This document shows, piece by piece, positions 53,271-62,666 of a stretch of 64,000 bases of DNA. The stretch comes from Streptomyces xanthophaeus (GTDB lineage: Bacteria > Actinomycetota > Actinomycetes > Streptomycetales > Streptomycetaceae). The stretch's first letter is position 1, and each line of letters starts with the position of its first letter. The notes under the pieces are model-generated. The model made no database searches, was not told the origin of the DNA, and saw only the letters and a program-made list of their open reading frames with translations. The DNA lies in assembly GCF_030440515.1 (NCBI RefSeq), contig NZ_CP076543.1:4685501-4749500 (forward strand), read 5' to 3'. The position numbers and the translations under genes are program-made.

Positions 53271-53350
53271 GCTCGCCAGCGTACGAAACCCCGCCGGGGC
53301 GTGGGTGGTTCGGCCGCCTGCTGTGCGGCCGACCCCCCGGCCGACCCGCC

Positions 53351-53381
53351 GGCCGGGGGCCCCGTGTGACGGGCCCCGGCC
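53351..53381. terminator. Probable terminator of the small secreted-protein gene
   Basis: GGCCGGGGGCCCCGT and ACGGGCCCCGGCC form a GC-rich hairpin with a short GTG loop and one bulge, about 15 bp past the stop codon at 53397. Confidence 0.6.
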
Positions 53382-53396
53382 GACGTGTGCCGGGCG

Positions 53397-53639
53397 TCAG
53401 GCGCCCAGGTGGGCAGCCTTGGCCCACTCCTTCTCGCCCTCGGTCTCGCAGTTGTCGGCGTACAGGGGGCCGATCTTCGCCGGGATGCCGGCGAAGGAGG
53501 AGCAGTGGGACGCGAAGGCCTTGTGGCCGCCGGAGAAGTAATCGATGTCGACGCCGTCGTTGGCCAGGGCCGCGCCGGCGCCGCCCAGCAGGATGCCGGC
53601 AGCCAGGACGGACGCCGTCAGGGCAGAGCGAATACGCAT
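53397..53639 (-). CDS. Small secreted protein with a cysteine pair
   Basis: The 80-residue product has a signal peptide with cleavage after about residue 26 (GAGAALA). The mature part of about 54 residues has two cysteines (SHCSS and DNCET) and a Gly/Phe/Ala-rich centre. It may be a small disulphide-bonded exported protein. AGGAGAG lies before the ATG. I recognise no family. Confidence 0.65.
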   Translation of the reverse strand: MRIRSALTASVLAAGILLGGAGAALANDGVDIDYFSGGHKAFASHCSSFAGIPAKIGPLYADNCETEGEKEWAKAAHLGA

Positions 53640-54037
53640 GACACTCTCCTAAGAAGTTCGATCGACGCGCCGGACAGACGGCACGCGACCGGCTCAACAT
53701 CACGGAGAGTTCACGGGAAACGGTGTTTCACCCCAATGGCGGTCACCCTCTGTCATTCGGGCGTGCCGTGTGACGCGCCGCGCGGGGGTGCGGACACCCG
53801 GCCGGGAGGCTCCGCTCGAAGAGGCGCGGATCGGCTTCGGGTACGACTGTGTTCCTCGCGCGGGCCCGTGAGCCTTCCTCCGGCGCCGAGTCGGCCGCGT
53901 TCGCGGCGCCCTGAGCCGCAGGGCCGCCGGTCAGGGGCGCCAGCGGGGCGCCTCGTCGTCCGGGGTGTCGGGGCCGACGATCTCCTGGGCCTCCCGCAGG
54001 CCGGTGCCCTGGACGCGGCCGGCCGGCCCCGGCCGCG
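53640..54037. other. Intergenic region without a supportable gene
   Basis: About 400 bp between the small secreted-protein gene and the LLM gene. The first 100 bp hold the promoter side of the secreted gene. The rest has only open frames without homology or ribosome-binding sites. Confidence 0.5.
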
Positions 54038-54898
54038 TCAGAGGTACTGGGCGAACTCGTCCAGGGTGCGCAGGACTTCCGGCTTCGCGGCCGAGGGGAG
54101 CTGCAGGACGACCTCCTCGATGCCGAGGTCGGCGTAGTGGCTCATCTTGCCGGGGGTGGGCCGGACGGCGTACGGGACCACGCGCAGGGCCTTCGGGTCG
54201 CGCCCGGCCGTCTCCCAGATCTGGCGCAGCACCGGGAGGGATTCGCCGAGGCCGCCGCCGCCGATGGGGAGCCAGCCGTCGGCGTGGTCGGCGATGGCGG
54301 CGAAGAGCTTGGGTCCGGCCGCGCCGCCGATCAGGGTGCGCGGGCCGTACAGGGGCACGCCGGGGCCGAGTTCGCGCGGGGCCTGGACGGGCTTCGGGTA
54401 GGCGGTGCTGGCCTGGACGGAGCAGTACTGGCCGACGTACGCGGTGGGCTCGGGGGACCACAGGGCGCGCATCAGCGCCATCCGGTCGCGGACCAGGTCG
54501 CGGCGGGTGCGCCACTCGACGCCGTGGTCGGCGGCCTCCTCGACGTTCCAGCCGTAGCCGATGCCGAGGGTGAAACGGCCGTGGGAGAGGTGGTCCAGGG
54601 TGGCGACCTGCTTGGCGAGGCCGATCGGGTCGTGCTGGGCGACCAGGGTGATGCCGGTGCCGAGGTGGAGCCGTTCGGTGACGGCGGCGGCCTGGCCGAG
54701 GGCGACGAAGGGGTCGAGGGTGCGCCCGTACATCTCGGGGAGTTCACCGCCCATGGGGGCTGCGGTCTCGCGGCTGACCGGGATGTGGGTGTGCTCCGGG
54801 AGGTAGAGGCCGGAGAAGCCGCGCTCTTCGAGGCTGTGGGCCAGCCGGACGGGGGAGATGGTGCGGTCGGTGAGGAAGATGGTCGTGGCGATCCGCAT
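54038..54898 (-). CDS. LLM class F420-dependent oxidoreductase (TIGR03619-like)
   Basis: The 286-residue luciferase-like protein has MRIATTIFLTDRTISP, SGLYLPEHTHIP, VATLDHLSHGRFTLGIGYGWNVEEAADHGV and a C-terminal ADLGIEEVVLQLPS. This fits the F420-dependent TIGR03619 group. The ATG at 54898 is chosen because the upstream GTG at 54910 directly abuts GGAG with no spacing. A degenerate regulon palindrome lies at 54956-54972. FbiC is encoded about 3 kb further on. Confidence 0.87.
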   Translation of the reverse strand: MRIATTIFLTDRTISPVRLAHSLEERGFSGLYLPEHTHIPVSRETAAPMGGELPEMYGRTLDPFVALGQAAAVTERLHLGTGITLVAQHDPIGLAKQVATLDHLSHGRFTLGIGYGWNVEEAADHGVEWRTRRDLVRDRMALMRALWSPEPTAYVGQYCSVQASTAYPKPVQAPRELGPGVPLYGPRTLIGGAAGPKLFAAIADHADGWLPIGGGGLGESLPVLRQIWETAGRDPKALRVVPYAVRPTPGKMSHYADLGIEEVVLQLPSAAKPEVLRTLDEFAQYL

Positions 54899-54955
54899 GT
54901 GTTCTGGCACCTCCGAGACGTGGGACCCGCCACGGTACGGGCTGGACCGGCGAAT

Positions 54956-54972
54956 GTTGAGGGGGCGTCAGA
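54956..54972. promoter_or_regulatory. Half-conserved operator-like site before the third LLM gene
   Basis: GTTGAG-GGGGC-GTCAGA keeps the right half of the regulon palindrome exactly but has three mismatches on the left. It lies about 58 bp before the ATG at 54898. Confidence 0.3.
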
Positions 54973-54987
54973 CGGCGGAGTCGCGGT

Positions 54988-56376
54988 TCAGCCGCGCGGG
55001 TAGCGGGCCAGCCAGCCCGGGGTGGAGGCGGTGGGGCTGTGCAGGCTCGGGCCCTGGGTCATCTCCAGGGCGAAGTCGTCGGCGAGTTCCAGCAGCGCGG
55101 CGCGGCCTTCGAGCTCGGCGAGCCAGGCGGCCGGGAGGGCCGTCTCGCCGTGCAGGGCGCCCAGCAGGGCCCCGCACAGGGCGCCGGCGGCGATGGAGTC
55201 GCCGCCGTGGTTGACGGCGAGGCGCAGGCCCTGCGCGACATCCTCGGCGACCAGGGCGCAGTAGACGGCGGCGGCGAGGGCGTCGGTGGCGTCGGTCCCG
55301 TCCTCCGCCTCGTCGGGGGCGAGGGCCGCGACGGCCTCGGGGCCGGGCGAGCCCTGGGTGACGGCGGCCAGGGCGCGCTGGAGTGCGTCCGTGACGGGCT
55401 GGTGCCCGGGGCGTGCGCCGAGCAGGCCGAGGGCCCGCTGGACGGCGGAGTCGAGGGAGTCGCCGCGGATCAGGCCGTGGACGATGACGGCGACGGCTCC
55501 GGCGGAGAGGGTGGCGGTGGGGTGGCCGTGGCTCTGCGCGGCGCATTCGACGGACAGCTGGAGGACGAGGGTGGGCTCCCAGCCGACCAGCAGCCCGAAG
55601 GGCGCCGAGCGGCAGGCGGCGGCCGCGTCGCGGGCGGCCGGGTTCTTCGGCTGGTCGAGGGTGCCGAGGACTTCGTCGGCGAAGCCGCTCAGGCAGGCGC
55701 GGTGCGGGGCGCGGCGGGCGTAGAGCCATTCCTCCTGCGCGAGCCAGCCGTTGTCCTTGCGGCGCTCGTCGGGGCCCCAGTCGTGCTGGGTGGCGGCCCA
55801 GCGCAGGTACGCGCGGTGGAGGTCGGTGGGCGGGTGCCAGGCGCCGGTGTCGCGGCGTACGTGGGCCCGGATCAGCCCGTCCACGGTGAAGAGGGTGAGC
55901 TGGGTGGCGGCGGTGACCCGGCCGCGGCGCCCGAAGGCGGGGGCCGGACCGGTCAGGCCGTCCGGGCCGTGGGCCTCGCGGAGGGCGGCGAGGGAGAGGC
56001 CGGCGGCGGGTGCACCGAGGGCGTCGCCCAGGGCGGAGCCGAGGAGGGCGCCGCGGACGCGGCTGCGGAAGTCCTGCTGCTCGACGCGGCCCCAGAGGCC
56101 GGTGGAGACGCCGCGGCCGAGCGTACGGTTCGCCCCGGCGGGGGCCGGTCCCGTGCCGCCGCCAGGGCTGGCGCCGCGGGGGCCGCCCGCCGGGCCGGCG
56201 GGGGCGGGGGCGTGCAGGGAGATGGCAGGGGCGCCGGCGGCCGGGTTCTCGCCCGGGCCGGGGGCGGCTGCCGCACCGGTGCCGGCGGCGGTGGCGGCTG
56301 CCGGGCCGTGGCCGCCCGGGACCGGGCCGGGGCCCGTCGCGGAGCCCGTGTCGTTCGTAGCGTTCACTGCGTCCAT
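54988..56376 (-). CDS. ADP-ribosylglycohydrolase family protein
   Basis: The 462-residue protein (ATG at 56376) begins with an Ala/Gly/Pro-rich, probably disordered extension of about 90 residues. The ADP-ribosylglycohydrolase fold follows, with RSRVRGALLGSALGDALGAP, a middle helical region and NHGGDSIAAGALCGALLGALHG. In this family Mg ions are held by Asp residues in such GDS motifs, and ADP-ribose is removed from proteins or crystallin-like functions are served. The substrate is unknown. An upstream in-frame ATG at 56424 is possible. Confidence 0.85.
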   Translation of the reverse strand: MDAVNATNDTGSATGPGPVPGGHGPAAATAAGTGAAAAPGPGENPAAGAPAISLHAPAPAGPAGGPRGASPGGGTGPAPAGANRTLGRGVSTGLWGRVEQQDFRSRVRGALLGSALGDALGAPAAGLSLAALREAHGPDGLTGPAPAFGRRGRVTAATQLTLFTVDGLIRAHVRRDTGAWHPPTDLHRAYLRWAATQHDWGPDERRKDNGWLAQEEWLYARRAPHRACLSGFADEVLGTLDQPKNPAARDAAAACRSAPFGLLVGWEPTLVLQLSVECAAQSHGHPTATLSAGAVAVIVHGLIRGDSLDSAVQRALGLLGARPGHQPVTDALQRALAAVTQGSPGPEAVAALAPDEAEDGTDATDALAAAVYCALVAEDVAQGLRLAVNHGGDSIAAGALCGALLGALHGETALPAAWLAELEGRAALLELADDFALEMTQGPSLHSPTASTPGWLARYPRG

Positions 56377-56653
56377 CCCCGGCACCGCCGCCCCCCGCTG
56401 ACCAGTCCACTCGATGCCCGGCACCCTTACCCGTACCCGCCGCGCACGCGAACCCGCACTGTAGTGGACAGGATCGATCGAATCCGGAAGCGGTCGGCCA
56501 CGGGGCGCGTAAGTGAGCGTAGATCGGCCAGAATCCGAACACTTCCGGCCGCGACCCGGCAGGTGGCACGTTTTGCCAGTTGCCTTCGAGTCGGTCGTTT
56601 TCGGTCACGCCTCGTTCATCGGACGTTCTCCGCAGCCGCCCAGCCTCGGAGCC
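56377..56653. other. Divergent intergenic region
   Basis: About 280 bp between the ADP-ribosylglycohydrolase and the secreted phosphatase gene. I see no gene and no clear operator. Weakly AT-richer bases at 56455-56600 are probably promoters. Confidence 0.45.
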
Positions 56654-57718
56654 ATGAAGAAGGCTCTCCTCGCCGCGACCGTCGTCGCCTCCGCACTCGC
56701 CGCCTCCCTGGTCGCGGCCCCGCTCGCCTCCGCCACCGGCTGGGACCGGCACGACCGGACCGCCGTCCCGTTCACCGAAGCCACCGTCACCGCCGGAGCC
56801 GACGGCTCCTTCACTCTGCAGTGGAAGGCCCGCGGCACCGACCGGGTCGAGATCAAGGCGAACGGCAAGGTCGTCGCGAAGGGCGGGTCCCAGGGCCGCG
56901 CCGTGGTCACGGGCCTGCCCGCCGCCGACCGCCAGTGGTTCGACTTCAAGCCGGGCCGCGGCCAGGGCCTGCGACTCGCCGACCGCCTGATCAAGCTGGA
57001 CGGCACCGCCAACTTCCGCGACGCCGGCGGCTACCGCACCAGCACCGGTCAGTGGGTCAAGATGGGCGAGATCTACCGCTCCGACGCCCTCGACAAGCTG
57101 ACCGAGAACGACCTCGCCAAGCTCCAGCGCCTGCGCGTCAGGACGGTCTTCGACCTCCGCATGGAGGACGAGCGCACCAAGGCCGCCGACAAGGTGCCCA
57201 CGGGCGCCACCTACGTCGTCGCCGACGTCTTCGCGGGCTCCGGCTCCTTCCGGACGATGCCCCGCACCCCCGACGAGGCCGTCAAGGCCATGGTCGACGC
57301 GGAGCGGGCGATGGTCTCCGGCACCGGCGGCAAGAAGGCGTACACCCAGGTCTTCGAAGGCATCGAGCGCGACCGCAGCCGCTCCGTCCTCTTCCACTGC
57401 ACGGCCGGCAAGGACCGCACCGGCTGGGCGGGCGCCGCCCTGCTGACCGCCCTCGGCGTGCCCCGCGAGACCGTCGAGGCCGACTACCTGGCCAGCAACG
57501 ACTACCGCAAGGCCGCCAACGACGCGATCCTCTCCCACCTGCCCGCCCAGCAGGCCGCCGTCTACAAGCCGCTGCTCGACGTGCGCCCCGAGTACCTGAA
57601 CGCGGGCTACGACGAGGTCAAGGCGAAGTACGGCTCCTTCGACCGCTACCTCAAGGACGGGCTCGGCATCGACGCCCGCGAGCTGAAGGAGCTGAAGAAG
57701 GACCTCCTGGTCGGCTGA
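56654..57718 (+). CDS. Secreted tyrosine phosphatase (Y_phosphatase3 family)
   Basis: The 354-residue protein has a signal peptide ending at about residue 28 (PLASA). A small beta domain (about 40-110) and a dual-specificity-type phosphatase domain follow, with KLDGTANFRDAGGYRT, IYRSDAL and the active site HCTAGKDRTG (Cys-x5-Arg). Family members remove phosphate from tyrosine or phosphoinositides. Exported versions are common in actinobacteria and their targets are mostly unknown. The ATG at 56654 follows CGGAG and begins the signal peptide. Confidence 0.9.
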   Translation: MKKALLAATVVASALAASLVAAPLASATGWDRHDRTAVPFTEATVTAGADGSFTLQWKARGTDRVEIKANGKVVAKGGSQGRAVVTGLPAADRQWFDFKPGRGQGLRLADRLIKLDGTANFRDAGGYRTSTGQWVKMGEIYRSDALDKLTENDLAKLQRLRVRTVFDLRMEDERTKAADKVPTGATYVVADVFAGSGSFRTMPRTPDEAVKAMVDAERAMVSGTGGKKAYTQVFEGIERDRSRSVLFHCTAGKDRTGWAGAALLTALGVPRETVEADYLASNDYRKAANDAILSHLPAQQAAVYKPLLDVRPEYLNAGYDEVKAKYGSFDRYLKDGLGIDARELKELKKDLLVG

Positions 57719-57737
57719 TCCGGCACTGCACCGGAGA

Positions 57738-57777
57738 GGGAAGGGGATCCCGGCCGGGTGGCCGGGATCCCCTTCCC
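57738..57777. terminator. Strong bidirectional terminator
   Basis: GGGAAGGGGATCCCGGCC (57738-57755) and GGCCGGGATCCCCTTCCC (57760-57777) are a perfect 18-bp inverted repeat with loop GGGT. It lies between the convergent phosphatase and fbiC genes. Confidence 0.85.
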
Positions 57778-57806
57778 CGGTGGGTCCGTGGCAAGTCCCC
57801 CGGCAC

Positions 57807-60383
57807 TCAGTCCAGTACGGGGAGCAGCTCGGGCAGGTGCCCGTCCGAGGCGCGGGCCGCCTCCTGCCGCTCCTGCGGCACCTCCCCGTACAGCGTCGTA
57901 CGGGCCTTCGCGGGCCGCCCGGCCGCCTCGGCCACGGCGATCAGGTCCTGCACCGACTTGTACGAGCCGTAACTCGACCCGGCCATGCGCGAGATGGTCT
58001 CCTCCATCAGCGTCCCGCCCAGGTCGTTCGCCCCGGACCGGAGCATCTCGGCCGCGCCGTCCGACCCCAGCTTCACCCAACTCGTCTGGATGTTGGGGAT
58101 GTGCGGGTGCAGCAGGATCCGGGCCATCGCCGTCACCGCGCGGTTGTCACGGACGGTGGGACCCGGCCGCGCGATGCCCGCCAGGTACACGGGCGCGTTG
58201 GTGTGGATGAAGGGGAGCGTGACGAACTCCGTGAAACCACCGGTCTGCTGTTGGATGCGCGACAGCGTGCGGAAGTGGCCGAGCCAGTGCCGCGGCTGGT
58301 CCACGTGCCCGTACATCATCGTGGACGAGGAGCGGATCCCGAGCTCGTGCGCGGTGGTGACGACGTCGATCCAGTCCGCCGTCGGCAGCTTGCCCTTGGT
58401 CAGCACCCAGCGGACCTCGTCGTCCAGGATCTCCGCCGCCGTACCCGGGATCGAATCCAGGCCCGCCTCCTTGGCCGCCGTCAGCCAGTCCCGTACGGAC
58501 ATCCCGGTGCGGGTGGCCCCGTTGACCACCTCCATCGGCGAGAAGGCGTGCACGTGCATGCCGGGGACCCGCTGCTTCACCGCGCGCGCGATGTCGAAGT
58601 AGGCCGTCCCGGGCAGGTCCGGGTGGATGCCGCCCTGCATGCACACCTCGACCGCGCCCACGTCCCAGGCCTGGGCGGCCCGGTCGGCGACCTGGTCGAG
58701 GGAGAGGGTGTAGGCGTCGGCGTCCGTGCGGCGCTGGGCGAAGGCGCAGAAGCGGCAGCCGGTGTAGCAGACGTTGGTGAAATTGATGTTCCGCGTGACG
58801 ATGTAGGTGACCTCGTCGCCCACGACCGACCTGCGCAGGTCGTCGGCGATGCGGCACAGCGCGTCGAGGGCCGGGCCGTCCGCGTGGAGCAGCGCCAGCG
58901 CCTGCGCGTCGCTCAGCTTCGTCGGATCGTCGGCGGCCTGCGCGAGGGCGCCCCGTACGTCGGTGTCGATGCGCTCGGCCACCATCCCGGGCGCGGCCGC
59001 CTCCCGCAGCGCCTCCCAGTCCCCGTACACGTCGTCGAAGTCGTCGCGCCGGTCGCCGGTGCGGCCCTCGGTGTCGATGGTGGCGTGCAGGTCCGTGCGC
59101 CCGTACGCGGCGAAGCCCTCGTCCGGCTCCTGCCACGGCCGGCCCTCGACGGGCGCGCCCTCGTCGGCCAGCCCGGTCTCCGGATCGGCCAGCGCCCGGA
59201 CGTGCGGCAGCAGCCGGGGGTCCAGCCAGGGCTCGCCGCGCTGCAGGAACTCCGGATAGATGGTGAGGCGTTCGCGCAGCTCGAAGCCGGCGGCGGCGGT
59301 CCGCCCGGCCAGCTCCTCGATGTGCGGCCAGGGACGCTCGGGGTTGACGTGGTCGGGGGTCAGCGGGGAGACCCCGCCCCAGTCGTCGATGCCGGCGCCG
59401 ATGAGCAGCGCGTACTCGGCGTCCACCAGGTTCGGCGGGGCCTGGATGCGTGCGCTCGGTCCCAGGATGTGCCGGGCGACGGCGATGGCGGCGGCCAGCT
59501 CCTCCAGCTCCGCGTCCGGCATGCCGCGCATGGCGGTGTCCGGCTTGGCGCGGAAGTTCTGGACGATGACCTCCTGGATGCCGTGGTAGGCGCGCTGGAT
59601 CCGGCGGAGCTCGAAGAACGCGTCGGCGCGCTCCTCGTAGGACTCGCCGATGCCGATGAGGACGCCGGTGGTGAAGGGGACGTTGGAGCGGCCCGCGTCC
59701 TCCAGCACCCGCAGCCGCACGGCCGGGTCCTTGTCGGGGGAGCCGTGGTGGGGGCCGCCCGGCTCGGACCACAGACGGGTGGCGGTGGTCTCCAGCATCA
59801 TGCCCATGCTGGGCGCGACCGGCTTGAGCCGCTGGAGGTCGGACCAGGACATGACGCCGGGGTTGAGGTGCGGCAGCAGGCCGGTCTCCTCCAGGACCCG
59901 GATCGCCATGGCGCGCACGTAGGCGAGGGTGTCGTCGTAGCCGTGCGCGTCGAGCCACTCGCGGGCCTCGGGCCAACGGTCCTCGGGGCGGTCGCCGAGG
60001 GTGAAGAGGGCTTCCTTGCAGCCCATCGCCGCGCCCTGGCGGGCGATGTCGAGGACCTCGTCGGGGGAGAGGTACATCCCGTGGCCGCTCTTGCGCAGCT
60101 TTCCGGGGACGGTGACGAAGGTGCAGTAGTGGCACCTGTCGCGGCAGAGGCGGGTGAGGGGGATGAAGACCTTGCGGGAGTAGGTGATGACACCGGGGCG
60201 CCCGGCGGCGGCGAGCCCGGCGTCCCTCACCCGTGCGGCGGAGGCGGCGAGGTCCCTCAGGTCCTCGCCGCGCGCCTGGAGGAGTACGGCCGCCTCGGTC
60301 GCGTCGAGCGCGACGCCGTCGCGGGCCCGCCGGAGCGCGCGGCGCATCGCGTTTTCGGTCGGAGCGTCACTCGGAGTGGTCAT
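57807..60383 (-). CDS. fbiC: FO synthase (CofGH), coenzyme F420 biosynthesis
   Basis: The 858-residue bifunctional radical-SAM enzyme makes FO, the deazaflavin core of F420, from tyrosine and a pyrimidine ribityl precursor. The CofG half (about residues 60-400) has the Fe-S motif CRDRCHYC and the CofH half (about 500-850) has CYTGCRFC, both CxxxCxxC. The domain order and length match actinobacterial FbiC. F420 is needed by the LLM and Ddn-like proteins encoded in this window. It ends in a hairpin shared with the convergent phosphatase gene. Confidence 0.95.
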   Translation of the reverse strand: MTTPSDAPTENAMRRALRRARDGVALDATEAAVLLQARGEDLRDLAASAARVRDAGLAAAGRPGVITYSRKVFIPLTRLCRDRCHYCTFVTVPGKLRKSGHGMYLSPDEVLDIARQGAAMGCKEALFTLGDRPEDRWPEAREWLDAHGYDDTLAYVRAMAIRVLEETGLLPHLNPGVMSWSDLQRLKPVAPSMGMMLETTATRLWSEPGGPHHGSPDKDPAVRLRVLEDAGRSNVPFTTGVLIGIGESYEERADAFFELRRIQRAYHGIQEVIVQNFRAKPDTAMRGMPDAELEELAAAIAVARHILGPSARIQAPPNLVDAEYALLIGAGIDDWGGVSPLTPDHVNPERPWPHIEELAGRTAAAGFELRERLTIYPEFLQRGEPWLDPRLLPHVRALADPETGLADEGAPVEGRPWQEPDEGFAAYGRTDLHATIDTEGRTGDRRDDFDDVYGDWEALREAAAPGMVAERIDTDVRGALAQAADDPTKLSDAQALALLHADGPALDALCRIADDLRRSVVGDEVTYIVTRNINFTNVCYTGCRFCAFAQRRTDADAYTLSLDQVADRAAQAWDVGAVEVCMQGGIHPDLPGTAYFDIARAVKQRVPGMHVHAFSPMEVVNGATRTGMSVRDWLTAAKEAGLDSIPGTAAEILDDEVRWVLTKGKLPTADWIDVVTTAHELGIRSSSTMMYGHVDQPRHWLGHFRTLSRIQQQTGGFTEFVTLPFIHTNAPVYLAGIARPGPTVRDNRAVTAMARILLHPHIPNIQTSWVKLGSDGAAEMLRSGANDLGGTLMEETISRMAGSSYGSYKSVQDLIAVAEAAGRPAKARTTLYGEVPQERQEAARASDGHLPELLPVLD

Positions 60384-60434
60384 GGGCCGAGCATACGATC
60401 CGACGTTCCGGCGATGGGGCGGCTGGGGAGTGGC

Positions 60435-61217
60435 TCATCTCATCAGCTCACCCGCGTTGACCAGCAGCGACTGGCCGGTTATCGCCCGGGCCCGGTCGGA
60501 GGCGAAGAACACGGCGGCATCCGCCACGTCCCCGTCGGTGGCGAGATCGGGCAGCGCCATGCGCTCCGTGAGGCGGGCGTGCACCTCTGCCTCCGGAACG
60601 CCTTCCGTATGGGCGGTGAAGGTGACGAAGGCCTGCACGGGCGGTCCCCACATCCAGCCGGGCAGCACGGTGTTGACGCGGATCCGGTGCGGGCCGAGCT
60701 CGCGGGCCATGGAGTACATGGCGGAGGTCAGCGCCCCCTTGGAGGCGGCGTAGGCGGCCTGCTGCACCTCGTTGGGCGCGGCCACGGCGGACTGCGTCCC
60801 GATGACCACGACCGACCCGCCGCGCTCCTTGAGGCCGGGCAGGCAGGCGCGGGTCATTCTCAGGGTCCCCAGCAGGTTCACGTCGATGATCTGCTGCCAG
60901 GTCCCGAAGTCGGCGTCCTGCAGCCCCCCGAAGTACGAGTCCCAGGCGGCGACGTGCACGACGCCGTCGAGCCGGCCGAAGCGCGTGAGCGCGAGCGCGG
61001 CGAGGGCCTCGCACTGCGCCTCGTCGGTGATGTCGGTCGGCAGGTACGCGGTGTGCGTGCCGTCGGGGTCGATCTCGGCGGCGGATTTGGCGAGATTCGA
61101 CTCGGTCCGCGCCCCGAGCACGGCGTTCCCACCGTCCCGCACGACGGCGGCGGCCACCTGATGCCCGAGCCCGGCCCCGACCCCGGAGACGATGACGGTC
61201 TTCCCTCGCAGCAGCAT
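60435..61217 (-). CDS. SDR family oxidoreductase
   Basis: The 260-residue protein is a classical short-chain dehydrogenase: VSGVGAGLGHQVA as dinucleotide loop, VVVIGTQSAVAAP with the catalytic Ser, and YAASKGAL with Tyr and Lys. C-terminal ITGQSLLVNAGELMR is typical. The ATG at 61217 follows CCGGAGGT. Regulon operator G lies 24 bp upstream. The gene is 51 bp upstream of fbiC on the same strand, so the two could be partly co-transcribed. Confidence 0.9.
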   Translation of the reverse strand: MLLRGKTVIVSGVGAGLGHQVAAAVVRDGGNAVLGARTESNLAKSAAEIDPDGTHTAYLPTDITDEAQCEALAALALTRFGRLDGVVHVAAWDSYFGGLQDADFGTWQQIIDVNLLGTLRMTRACLPGLKERGGSVVVIGTQSAVAAPNEVQQAAYAASKGALTSAMYSMARELGPHRIRVNTVLPGWMWGPPVQAFVTFTAHTEGVPEAEVHARLTERMALPDLATDGDVADAAVFFASDRARAITGQSLLVNAGELMR

Positions 61218-61240
61218 GACGGACCTCCGGGCACGGCGAA

Positions 61241-61257
61241 TCTGACGGGGCGTCAGG
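61241..61257. promoter_or_regulatory. Regulon operator G (one mismatch)
   Basis: TCTGAC-GGGGC-GTCAGG lies 24 bp before the SDR ATG at 61217 (gene on the minus strand). Confidence 0.7.
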
Positions 61258-61371
61258 CTACGGCGCGGGCGCGGCGGTGTGAAGGGGTGCGGAACCGAAG
61301 AGTGGCGTAGGCGGAGGTGCAGGCATAGGCGTAGGCCGCCGCCGATCCGCGGCCGCACGGGTCCACCACAC

Positions 61372-61896
61372 TCACCGACCTCGAACGCTCCAGGGCGGCT
61401 CGCCCGTGCCCGTGCGCCGGAGCCTGAGAATGGATTCGGTTTCGAACGCTTCCAGGTCGGCGGCATAGGGGAGAACGCCCGGGTGGGCGCCGCAGAAGGT
61501 GACGTTCGCCGTGAGGTGGTCGTCGTTCAGGCCGCCGTAGGAGAGGGAGATGTAGGCGGAGATCTCCACGGCGGAGCCGAGCGCGTCCGCACGCAGGAGA
61601 GCGGTGCCCGCGTACGCCACGCAGCGCCGCAGCAGCCTCGACTCCCGCTCCTCCCCGGAGGCCGGAAGGTCGTGGTCCGTCATGCCGCGGCCGTTGACGG
61701 TGTACTCCTCGTGCACCACGTCCGAGAACGGTCCCGGTGGAGCGGACTTCAGCGCCGACAGGACGTGCGCGCCGCCGGCGGTGACCTCCCAGCCGCCTTC
61801 CACGACCCGAAGGAACCCCGGAGGCACTTCGTCCGGGGTGATGCACTCCGTGTCGACCCGGCCCAGCAGGCGGGCCATCGAGCGGTTCATTTCCAT
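61372..61896 (-). CDS. Hypothetical protein, 174 residues
   Basis: The product starts MEMNRSMARLLGRVDTECIT and has mixed alpha/beta character, with no signal peptide or membrane segment. RLLRRCVAYAGTALLRADALG looks like a surface helix. I do not recognise a family. It follows the next hypothetical gene after 30 bp on the same strand, downstream of an RHS remnant. The position would suit an immunity or accessory gene of an RHS locus, but this is only a position argument. Confidence 0.65.
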   Translation of the reverse strand: MEMNRSMARLLGRVDTECITPDEVPPGFLRVVEGGWEVTAGGAHVLSALKSAPPGPFSDVVHEEYTVNGRGMTDHDLPASGEERESRLLRRCVAYAGTALLRADALGSAVEISAYISLSYGGLNDDHLTANVTFCGAHPGVLPYAADLEAFETESILRLRRTGTGEPPWSVRGR

Positions 61897-61926
61897 GCGG
61901 CATCCTCCCCCAGGGCGCCTCGGCGG

Positions 61927-62406
61927 TCAGCCGCGCCCGGCGAGCAGCGCCCGCACGTGCGCGCTGCCGCCGCGGTACAGACGACCGGCCAGCACCTCCC
62001 CGGCCGGCCCCTGGGCCCGGTGCGCCGCGGCGACGGCATGGGCCATGGCACGCCCCGACGGGGCGGCGCGCAGGATCTGCAGGACGAGCTCCACGGCCAG
62101 ATCCTCGTCCACGACGACAACCGAGTTGGCGAGATCGACGAGCTGGGTCGCCACGTCGAACCGGCACGGAACCCCGGCCGTGAGAGCCTCCAGGCCCCGG
62201 CGGATGACGTCACGGATGTCGGGAAGACAGGCCCGCACCACATCCTCGTCCAGGTGGTCCCCGAGCTTCTCCTCGAAGTACTCGCGGTCGGCCATCCGGA
62301 TCAGCGACCGGAAGGTCTCCACCCGGAGCGCCGAGGACCCCTTCTCCCCGGCGAGCTCCTGACTGTCCGCCGCGGCCGCGGAGAGGTGTCCGTAGCTGCT
62401 GTCCAC
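61927..62406 (-). CDS. Hypothetical protein, possibly the 3' end of a decayed gene
   Basis: The frame from GTG 62406 gives 159 residues, mostly helical (YFEEKLGDHLDEDVVRACLPDIRDVIRRGLEAL, LAVELVLQILRAAPSGRA). The same frame is open upstream as DRKFSVDSSYGH and IAPWYDLLID-like sequence, but no start with a ribosome-binding site exists. Twenty to fifty codons before it an RHS-type frame breaks off. It may be a separate small gene, or a C-terminal domain once attached to the RHS protein. Confidence 0.5.
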   Translation of the reverse strand: MDSSYGHLSAAAADSQELAGEKGSSALRVETFRSLIRMADREYFEEKLGDHLDEDVVRACLPDIRDVIRRGLEALTAGVPCRFDVATQLVDLANSVVVVDEDLAVELVLQILRAAPSGRAMAHAVAAAHRAQGPAGEVLAGRLYRGGSAHVRALLAGRG

Positions 62407-62454
62407 GGAGAACTTGCGGTCGATGAGCAGGTCGTACCAGGGCGCCGTCCGCGG

Positions 62455-62560
62455 CTTAGGCGGGTCTTCCGGCGGAGGGTGACCCGGCCGAGGGCGTCGT
62501 GTTCGTAGCGGATCGAGCCGGCGCGGGTGATGCGGGTGCCGGTGTACGCGCTGGGTGGTG
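62455..62560 (-). pseudogene. RHS/YD-repeat remnant
   Basis: Reading the minus strand gives YTGTRITRAGSIRYEHDAL, then GRVTLRRKTRLS, the typical RHS-repeat sequence found near the C-terminal part of RHS/wall-associated proteins. It has no start, and sequence beyond TRLS shifts into another frame. Only about 35 codons remain, so it is a fragment of a once larger gene. Confidence 0.7.
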
Positions 62561-62666
62561 TTGCCCCGCCTGCGTCGCGTCGACGGTCGATCCTCCTCGG
62601 GGGATGATCGGAGAGGACCTCACCCTCGTGGTGACGATCCACGGCACGAGGCGAGGACGTGAGGGC

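Noticed and set aside
57780..61310. A 1176-codon open frame on the plus strand opposite fbiC and the SDR gene
   Set aside because: It is a GC-rich antisense shadow with biased composition and no homology; the minus-strand FbiC and SDR families are unmistakable.
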